From: DAOUGC01 sp034429695
GTDB taxonomy: Bacteria; Chloroflexota; Anaerolineae; Anaerolineales; Anaerolineaceae
Direction: 5' to 3'
NCBI GenBank assembly: GCA_034429695.1
Contig: DAOUGC010000240.1
Span: 1-19,457 of the forward strand
DNA: 19,457 bases
Of the stretch, positions 14,892-19,457 are shown piece by piece. Position numbers and translations under genes: made by a program. How positions within the stretch are numbered: position 1 is the first letter of the stretch; each line of letters opens with the position of its first letter. The notes under the pieces were generated by a model that worked only from the letters and a program-made list of their open reading frames with translations, was not told the origin of the DNA and did not search any database.

Positions 14892-15752
14892 TCAGCCACC
14901 GTTGTCGGCTTTCCTGCCGGCTGGTTGCGGCTGAACCGGCCTGGCGGGATAGGGAAGGGGAATGTACTCCACCGAAGGCCGGCGCGTGTTTGCCTGTGGG
15001 TACAGATTCATCAACTGGTAAATCTCCGTCGGCATTTGCGTGTTTACCTTCAACCCCATGCGCGTGGCTTCCTCGGTGCTGATCGGGTAGTCATGCGTCC
15101 ACTGCCCCGTGGTCAGCTCGTCAGCCAGGTGGGCTGCTTCCTCAGGGGTGTAATGGCAACACCCAATGCGCTGTACCGTCTCACGCACCTGCCGGATGGC
15201 TTTGCGCGCCATGTCGGCCAGGATCATGGTCTCATCATCAATCTTGTCAGCGTTCTTCTTTTCCAGCACGCTCAAGATGGAAACCGCCGGAAAATTTCCC
15301 AATTGCGGGTCAACCGGTCCAAGCACAGCATTTTCATCCATCACGATCTCATCCGCAGCAATGGCAAGCATCGTCCCGCCAGACATGGCGTAGTGCGGCA
15401 CAAACACGGTCACCCTGGCAGGATGGCGCGAGAGCGCGTTGGCAATCTGTTCGGCAGCCAGCACCAGCCCACCCGGGGTGTGCAGGATCAGATCAATGGG
15501 CACATCGTCATCGGTCAGCTTGATGGCGCGCAAAACGGCCTCGGAATCCTGAATATCAATATAGCGCGCGATTGGAAAGCCGAGAAAAGACATGGATTCC
15601 TGGCGATGGATCATGCTGATCACGCGCGAACCGCGCTTTTGCTCGATCTCGCGCAAAATACGCACGCGTGCGCTGTCCATCATGCGCTGGCGGATCACCG
15701 GCACCACCGAAGCAATCAACAAAAACACCCACAGCAAATTAAGAAATTCCAT
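14892..15752 (-). CDS. Membrane-anchored Clp-fold serine protease (SDH proteinase family)
   Basis: The 286-residue product resembles the serine dehydrogenase proteinase family (PF01972), which shares the ClpP/crotonase fold and is related to the membrane-bound NfeD-linked proteases. It starts with a TM helix (about residues 4-20). It then has the ClpP-type turn LHTPGG (90-95), a likely nucleophile S124 in YAMSGGT, and the downstream DENAVLGPVDPQLG motif. K165/K166 lie 41-42 residues after S124, the Ser-Lys distance I recall for the archaeal 1510-N protease, so a Ser-Lys dyad is plausible (inference). The C-terminal 40 residues are Pro-rich. It probably cleaves membrane-associated polypeptides. 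The ATG at 15752 has AAGGAG 6 nt upstream, and the gene lies 30 nt after the rhomboid protease gene, so they are likely one operon. Confidence 0.85.
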   Translation of the reverse strand: MEFLNLLWVFLLIASVVPVIRQRMMDSARVRILREIEQKRGSRVISMIHRQESMSFLGFPIARYIDIQDSEAVLRAIKLTDDDVPIDLILHTPGGLVLAAEQIANALSRHPARVTVFVPHYAMSGGTMLAIAADEIVMDENAVLGPVDPQLGNFPAVSILSVLEKKNADKIDDETMILADMARKAIRQVRETVQRIGCCHYTPEEAAHLADELTTGQWTHDYPISTEEATRMGLKVNTQMPTEIYQLMNLYPQANTRRPSVEYIPLPYPARPVQPQPAGRKADNGG

Positions 15753-15782
15753 TTCCCTCTCCTTGTGTGCCTGGTACAGTGT

Positions 15783-16475
15783 TCACCACGGGTAATACTC
15801 ATCGGCGTAGGTACGCACCCGGCGCGGTCTGAACGGCAGGGCAAACAATAGCCCGAATAAAAAGCCCCCGATGTGCGCCCACCACGCCACCCCACCAGCG
15901 CCCACAGCCCCGGCTGGCGCAAGCGCCAGCAAGCCTGAGAAAAGCTGACTGATAAACCAGAACCCCAGGAACAGAATGGCGGGGATTTCCACAAACCAGG
16001 GCAAAATAAACACCGGGATCAAAGTAATCACCCTTGAGCGCGGGAACATGAGCAGATAAGCCCCCATCACCGCTGCAATCGCACCACTGGCCCCAATGGC
16101 CGGGATCTGGCTGGCAGGATCAATAAATGATTGCAACCCACCCGCAGCGAACCCGCCGAGCAAATAGAATAACAAATACCGTCCAGACCCCAAGCGGTCC
16201 TCAATGTTATCCCCAAAAATAAACAGCGACCAGACATTGCCCAAAAAGTGCAGCCAGCCGCCGTGCAGGAACATGTGCGTCACAAAAGGAATCCATGTGA
16301 TTGGTTCAGCCAGGCGGATGCCTGCCGGAACCAGGCCGTAGGTAAAAATAAGACGGTTCAATTGCCCGTCACTTAATCCGAGTTCAAAGAAGAAAACCAC
16401 GGCATTGATCGCGATCAACAGCCAGTTGACCAGTGGGAACGACCGCGAACGTACGGTATCTTTAATCGGTATCAT
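15783..16475 (-). CDS. Rhomboid-family intramembrane serine protease
   Basis: The 230-residue product has at least six TM helices and the rhomboid signature. The catalytic serine is S130 in GASGAIAAVMG, the catalytic histidine is H201 in AHIGGFLFG, and the HFLGN motif (76-80) supplies the conserved His and Asn of the oxyanion region. The L1-loop region FVTHMFLHGGWLHFLGN is typical. It cleaves TM segments of substrate proteins within the membrane. The length is usual for the bacterial core type, with short tails at both ends. The ATG at 16475 has only a weak AGGGTGG ribosome site. It is followed 30 nt later by the Clp-fold membrane protease, which could process its cleavage products (inference). 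Confidence 0.93.
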   Translation of the reverse strand: MIPIKDTVRSRSFPLVNWLLIAINAVVFFFELGLSDGQLNRLIFTYGLVPAGIRLAEPITWIPFVTHMFLHGGWLHFLGNVWSLFIFGDNIEDRLGSGRYLLFYLLGGFAAGGLQSFIDPASQIPAIGASGAIAAVMGAYLLMFPRSRVITLIPVFILPWFVEIPAILFLGFWFISQLFSGLLALAPAGAVGAGGVAWWAHIGGFLFGLLFALPFRPRRVRTYADEYYPW

Positions 16476-16490
16476 AATCCACCCTTATCT

Positions 16491-16510
16491 GTCACCGTCG
16501 CGCCGGTGAC
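16491..16510. promoter_or_regulatory. Near-perfect 20-bp palindrome between the rhomboid and murJ genes
   Basis: GTCACCGTCGCGCCGGTGAC is self-complementary except for one mismatched pair, with perfect 7-bp outer arms GTCACCG and CGGTGAC. It ends 16 bp upstream of the rhomboid start in the 126-bp divergent region. It is a candidate operator for a dimeric regulator. Confidence 0.4.
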
Positions 16511-16565
16511 TGTGAATTGATCCTACCCAAAAGCAATACCCGGCGCAATGGGGGAAACCCGCCTG

Positions 16566-16600
16566 TACAATCCTCGCCTGGCGCACTGCCGGGGTATAAT
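16566..16600 (+). promoter_or_regulatory. Two possible -10 elements for murJ
   Basis: TACAAT (16566-16571) would give a leader of about 24 nt before the ATG at 16602. A perfect TATAAT (16595-16600) would start transcription near 16607-16608, where an in-frame GTG (16608) occurs, so a leaderless message is possible. Neither has a convincing -35. Confidence 0.3.
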
Positions 16601-16601
16601 C

Positions 16602-18221
16602 ATGCCTGTGAGCACCCCCACGCAGGCTAATCCATCCGCCACCGCATCCACTGACTCAGGCCGCATCGCCCGTTCAGCCGGGCTGGTGATGATTGCCTTT
16701 GTGATCAGCCAGGTGGTGGGGCTGGCTGCCAAGAGCATCATCGGCTCAGCGTTTGGCACCAGCATGGAAAGCGAAGCCTACCTGGCAGCCAACCGCATCC
16801 CTGAGATCCTGTTCAATCTGGTGGCAGGCGGCGCGCTTGGTTCGGCTTTCATCCCGGTGTTGTCTGGCATGTTGGAGAACAAGGATAATGAAGCCGCCTG
16901 GAAGCTCACCTCAGCGGTGATCAATCTTGTGCTGCTGATCCTGGCGGCCCTGTGCCTGGTGGCAGCCGTGTTCGCCCCCCAAATTGTGCGTTACCTGCTT
17001 GCCCCGGGTTTTTCCAGCGCAGGCCCGGAAAAAGAAGCCCTCACCGTGCTGCTGCTGCGCATCCAGTTGCCATCGGCAGCCATTTTTGCCCTCAGCGGCA
17101 TTGTGATGGGCGTGCTCAATGCCCACCAGCGCTTTCTGCTGCCAGCGCTCACCCCGTCCATGTACTCGTTCGGGCTGATCTTCGGTGCACTGGTGCTGGC
17201 GCCGCGCATGGGTGCAGCCGGGCTGGGCTGGGGCGTGGTGATCGGCTCGTTAATGCATCTGCTCCTGCAAATTCCCGCTTTGCTGCGCCTGCCCCTTCGG
17301 CGATACACCTTCACACTCGGGTTGAACAGCGCCCCGGTGCGCGAGGTGGCGCGCTTGATGGGTCCGCGCCTGATTGGCGTGGCGGTGGTGCAGTTAAATT
17401 TCCTGTTGAACACCTACCTGGCTTCGTTGATTTCAGAAGGTTCGCTGGCTGGCATCAGTTGGGCTTTCCCGCTGATGATCATGCCTGAGGCTGCCATCGC
17501 ACAATCGGTGGCCATTGCTGCGCTGCCGACCTTTTCAGCTCAGGTGGCCCGCGGACGGCTGGATGATATGCGCTCATCACTGGCTGCCGTGCTGCGCCTG
17601 GTGCTGCTGCTGGCGCTGCCTGCCACACTTGGTTTGATCGTCCTGCGCGTACCGGTGGTGGCGCTGATCTACCAGCGCGGTTCCTTTACCGCTGAATCCA
17701 CTCAATTGGTAGCATGGGCGCTGCTGTGGTATGCCGCCGGGCTGGTGGGGCACTCGCTGGTGGAGGTCATCTCGCGCGCCTTTTACGCCCTGCACGACAC
17801 GCGCACCCCGGTGACCATTGGCGTGGCCGCCATGACCCTCAACCTGCTGCTCAGCCTGGCTTTCACTGCGCTGTTCCGTCAGATCGGCTGGATGCCCCAC
17901 GGCGGGCTGGCGCTGGCAAACTCATTTGCCACTGCCCTGGAAGCCGCCGTGTTGCTTGTTTTAATCCGCAAGCGCCTGTCCGGTCTGGAAGGCGCTTCCA
18001 TTCTTCGATTATTGGGCCAATCGGCGCTGGCATGTGCTGTGATGGGCGCCGTACTGTACGCCTGGCTGTGGTTTGCAGGCGGCCTGCCCAACACAGTTTT
18101 GACACTGGGCGGCGCAGCCCTGGGCATGGGAACGTATTTCGCCGCAGCCCTGCTGTTGGGGGTAAAAGACCTGCGGCTGCTGGTGGTGCGTTTGAAAGAG
18201 CGCCTGCTGCGCCGCGCTTAA
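16602..18221 (+). CDS. murJ: Lipid II flippase MurJ (MviN family)
   Basis: The 539-residue product has about 13-14 TM helices of the MOP superfamily. The MurJ-defining N-terminal block is present: GLAAKSIIGSAFGTSMESEAYLAANRIPEILFN and VAGGALGSAFIPVLS, read in parts at residues 40-88. The usual DAF is EAY here (E58), and K44 stands where E. coli has an arginine. Both keep the charge. It flips lipid-linked peptidoglycan precursors to the outer face of the membrane. A Ser/Thr/Ala-rich cytoplasmic N-terminus of about 20 residues precedes TM1. I chose the ATG at 16602; the open frame reaches 18 codons upstream but has no family match there, and GTG 16608 is an alternative. The stop TAA shares bases with the stop of the convergent thioredoxin gene. 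Confidence 0.93.
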   Translation: MPVSTPTQANPSATASTDSGRIARSAGLVMIAFVISQVVGLAAKSIIGSAFGTSMESEAYLAANRIPEILFNLVAGGALGSAFIPVLSGMLENKDNEAAWKLTSAVINLVLLILAALCLVAAVFAPQIVRYLLAPGFSSAGPEKEALTVLLLRIQLPSAAIFALSGIVMGVLNAHQRFLLPALTPSMYSFGLIFGALVLAPRMGAAGLGWGVVIGSLMHLLLQIPALLRLPLRRYTFTLGLNSAPVREVARLMGPRLIGVAVVQLNFLLNTYLASLISEGSLAGISWAFPLMIMPEAAIAQSVAIAALPTFSAQVARGRLDDMRSSLAAVLRLVLLLALPATLGLIVLRVPVVALIYQRGSFTAESTQLVAWALLWYAAGLVGHSLVEVISRAFYALHDTRTPVTIGVAAMTLNLLLSLAFTALFRQIGWMPHGGLALANSFATALEAAVLLVLIRKRLSGLEGASILRLLGQSALACAVMGAVLYAWLWFAGGLPNTVLTLGGAALGMGTYFAAALLLGVKDLRLLVVRLKERLLRRA

Positions 18222-18736
18222 GCCTTTTTGATCAATCTCAGGAATGCCTGAAACACCGGGCAGCGGTCATAAACGCCGGTAAAGGCAATCGCCCCACCTG
18301 CCGCCACCAACCACAGGTTGTGATCCGCCACAAACCATCCGATGGCTGCCACGGCCAGCCCTGCCCCGATCCGCATGAACCGATCCACATTCGATACACC
18401 CTTTACACTGCCTCGCCCATCGCGTGCAGCGGAAAACAGGGCATCCAATGCAGGCTCGCTTTGCACACCGGTACGGCGCGTCACCACCTGCCCCTGTGAA
18501 TAGGCAACCAGGGTGGGAATGCCCATCACGCGAAACTCCTGCGCCAGTTCAGGCTGGCGGTCAACATTTACCTTAATCACGTCCACCTGGCCGTTAAATT
18601 GTTTGGCGGCGCGCATCAGGGCGGGGGTTTGCGCACGGCACGGGGCACACCACGGCGCCCAGAAGTCAATCACCACCGGACGTGGATGGTTCTTCAGTTT
18701 TTCAATGCTCCACTCTTCATCGTGAGAGTTACCCAA
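18218..18736 (-). CDS. Thioredoxin domain fused to a DUF2892 membrane domain
   Basis: The 172-residue product has an N-terminal thioredoxin fold (about 10-105) with active site WCAPC (C30, C33) and cis-proline P74 in GIPT. A C-terminal DUF2892 unit follows (about 113-168): NVDRFMRIGAGLAVAAIG, a second hydrophobic segment and DRCPVFQAF with C159. DUF2892 also occurs fused to rhodanese, as in YgaP, where it supplies TM helices. The thioredoxin part should face the cytoplasm and exchange disulfides or persulfides near the membrane (inference). The only possible start is TTG at 18736: a TGA lies two codons upstream and no in-frame ATG follows soon. AAGG lies about 6 nt before it. The stop overlaps that of murJ. 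The gene just upstream on the same strand encodes DUF2892 alone. Confidence 0.88.
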   Translation of the reverse strand: MGNSHDEEWSIEKLKNHPRPVVIDFWAPWCAPCRAQTPALMRAAKQFNGQVDVIKVNVDRQPELAQEFRVMGIPTLVAYSQGQVVTRRTGVQSEPALDALFSAARDGRGSVKGVSNVDRFMRIGAGLAVAAIGWFVADHNLWLVAAGGAIAFTGVYDRCPVFQAFLRLIKKA

Positions 18737-18758
18737 TGTTCACCTTCTTCTCAATATG

Positions 18759-18785
18759 CGAACACCCCGACCAGCGGGGTGTTCG
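18759..18785. terminator. Hairpin between the DUF2892 gene and the thioredoxin-DUF2892 gene
   Basis: A perfect 10-bp stem (18759-18768 and 18776-18785) has a 7-nt loop, 21 nt after the DUF2892 stop. No T run follows on the minus strand, so it could be a weak terminator, an attenuator or an mRNA-stabilising structure separating the two genes. Confidence 0.5.
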
Positions 18786-18806
18786 TCAGCAACCCCAAAT
18801 GATCCC

Positions 18807-19025
18807 TTAGTTCCCCACCGGTTTCTTTCCAAGCGTATTGATGCGGAAAAGTGAGTACAACGGACAGAAACCCACCAGACCGGTAATCAACGGGATAAAA
18901 CCAACGATTTTAAACACCAACCCCAGCGTACCGCCCACAAAGCCGCCAAAACCGAGTACCAGCAGGGTCAGTCCAATCACCACGCGAATTACGCGGTCAA
19001 TACCACCTTCATTTAACCAGTTCAT
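18807..19025 (-). CDS. DUF2892 small membrane protein
   Basis: The 72-residue product matches DUF2892 over its full length: the opening NEGGIDRVIRVVIGLTLLVLG, a second hydrophobic stretch and the signature GLVGFCPLYSLF with its conserved cysteine, then a short basic tail. It should be a small inner-membrane protein with two TM hairpin segments; the biochemical role of the family is not established. The ATG at 19025 is preferred because AAGG(A) lies 8 nt upstream; a second ATG at 19034 would add three residues but leaves the same AAGG directly against it. It is paralogous to the C-terminal half of the thioredoxin fusion encoded next, including the CP dipeptide, so the two may work together in sulfur or redox chemistry (inference). 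Confidence 0.88.
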   Translation of the reverse strand: MNWLNEGGIDRVIRVVIGLTLLVLGFGGFVGGTLGLVFKIVGFIPLITGLVGFCPLYSLFRINTLGKKPVGN

Positions 19026-19051
19026 CTCATCCATCCTTTTTGAATGCCGTT

Positions 19052-19057
19052 AATATA
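19052..19057 (-). promoter_or_regulatory. Possible -10 element for the DUF2892 gene
   Basis: TATATT on the minus strand would give a transcript starting near 19045, with a leader of about 20 nt carrying the AAGG ribosome site. No -35 was recognised. Confidence 0.28.
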
Positions 19058-19083
19058 TCGTACTGGTTGGATACACCAGCAGC

Positions 19084-19125
19084 CAAAAAGTGACATTCCC
19101 TGCGCTTTTGGTCCGGCGGGAATGT
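19084..19125 (-). terminator. Second, distal terminator after the acetyltransferase gene
   Basis: ACATTCCC (19093-19100) and GGGAATGT (19118-19125) form an 8-bp stem with a 17-nt loop. On the minus strand it is followed by CAC... and then five T residues. It lies about 40 nt beyond the first terminator and could catch read-through before the DUF2892 promoter. Confidence 0.5.
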
Positions 19126-19162
19126 TCAATTGTTTATTCCGGGGAGCTTTTATCGGCGCAAC

Positions 19163-19200
19163 CAAAAACGCTCCCGTCATGCGGTTGCAAGACGGGAGCG
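19163..19200 (-). terminator. Rho-independent terminator after the acetyltransferase gene
   Basis: CGCTCCCGTC (19169-19178) and GACGGGAGCG (19191-19200) form a perfect 10-bp GC-rich stem with a 12-nt loop. On the minus strand five T residues follow at once. It lies 33 nt downstream of the acetyltransferase stop at 19233. Confidence 0.85.
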
Positions 19201-19232
19201 CACTACCTGCCATATGTCAAATTCTATCAACT

Positions 19233-19457
19233 CTATATGATCTGCCGTCCGGCAGCGTCAAACGCCTCGATCTCCACCTCGGCTGCCGGGCTTTTGTGAT
19301 AATCCTCTTTAAACAAGGTCCACATCATCAGGTCGGTCAGGCGCTCGTGAAACGGATAGCGCCGGCGCAGGGTGGCTTCGTGCACAAACCCCAGCTTGCG
19401 CGGCACCGCCGCCGAACGTCCATTGGCCGGGTCGCAGTGGATCTCCACCCGGTTGCA
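19233..19457 (-). CDS. RimJ/RimL-type GNAT acetyltransferase, C-terminal part only
   Basis: The frame is open to the window end, so only the last 74 residues are seen; the first visible residues are CNRVEIHCDP. The segment with N-x-x-S spacing (ANGRSAAVPRKLGF), followed by EATLRRRYPF and a LTDLMMWTLFKEDY strand, matches the end of the Acetyltransf_3 domain, where acetyl-CoA binds near the Asn/Ser helix. RimJ/RimL-type enzymes acetylate N-terminal amines of proteins or small amines; the substrate here cannot be told. A Gly/Ala/Glu-rich tail of about 20 residues follows the domain. A GTG at 19448 is internal and is not the start. The gene is followed by two terminators in tandem. Confidence 0.85.
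   Translation of the reverse strand, partial: CNRVEIHCDPANGRSAAVPRKLGFVHEATLRRRYPFHERLTDLMMWTLFKEDYHKSPAAEVEIEAFDAAGRQII

Noticed and set aside
14813..14906. Inverted words GACAACGG and CCGTTGTC 78 bp apart
   Set aside because: They are too short and too distant to distinguish from chance, and one copy lies in coding sequence.
14925..15851. Plus-strand open frame of 308 codons opposite the Clp-fold protease
   Set aside because: It is antisense to a conserved protease, has no recognisable domain and extends into the rhomboid gene.
17714..18499. Plus-strand open frame of 261 codons over the end of murJ and the thioredoxin gene
   Set aside because: It overlaps two well-supported genes in wrong frames and is rich in Arg/His/Gly with no domain.
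1..19457. CRISPR arrays, tRNA, rRNA, insertion sequences, phage genes
   Set aside because: I looked for regularly spaced repeats, tRNA-like cloverleafs, transposase motifs and terminal inverted repeats and found none.

Overview
The window is a bacterial chromosome segment, GC-rich and densely coded, that most resembles Chloroflexota and probably class Anaerolineae. This is an inference from protein style. The pointers are envelope proteins with long Thr/Pro-rich linkers, a sigma factor paired with a single-pass protein carrying DUF4367-like outer domains, membrane proteins with coiled coils, and a MurJ with Glu in place of the usual Asp. No rRNA, tRNA, CRISPR array, transposase or phage gene was seen. 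The 17 genes recognised cover most of the sequence.

Layout. Positions 1-1865 (+) hold the 3' part of a secreted or lipid-anchored WD40 protein with 14 blade-like repeats. It converges with a minus-strand operon (5781 to 1874) encoding a multi-spanning PAS histidine kinase, an OmpR-type response regulator and a CelD/BcsL-like acyltransferase. Divergent from the kinase is an adenosine-specific kinase (5856-6341 +), whose last 27 bases recur 64 bp downstream. Next comes a lipoprotein (6539-7507 +) preceded by a sequence that looks like a sigma-54 promoter and followed by a strong terminator.

Positions 7718-10136 (+) hold an ECF sigma factor overlapping a 615-residue membrane protein. That protein is the likely anti-sigma factor, with three similar outer domains. 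From 12877 down to 10268 runs a tightly coupled ABC-2 exporter operon (ATPase and two permeases; COG4586/4587/3694 type) behind a promoter whose -10 lies in a perfect inverted repeat. From 16475 down to 13021, all on the minus strand, lie a rhomboid protease, a membrane-anchored Clp-fold (SDH-type) protease, a helix-hairpin-helix/TM/coiled-coil protein and a smaller TM/coiled-coil protein. Divergent from the rhomboid is murJ, the lipid II flippase (16602-18221 +). Its stop codon overlaps that of a thioredoxin-DUF2892 fusion on the minus strand, which follows a stand-alone DUF2892 gene. The window ends inside a RimJ/RimL-type acetyltransferase (-) followed by two tandem terminators.

The common theme is the cell envelope: sensing (two-component system, sigma/anti-sigma pair), surface proteins, export, membrane proteolysis and peptidoglycan precursor flipping. 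The parts least explained by known systems are the cluster of two membrane proteases next to two N-in/C-out coiled-coil proteins, one with a DNA-binding-type N-terminus, and the triplicated outer domain of the putative anti-sigma factor.
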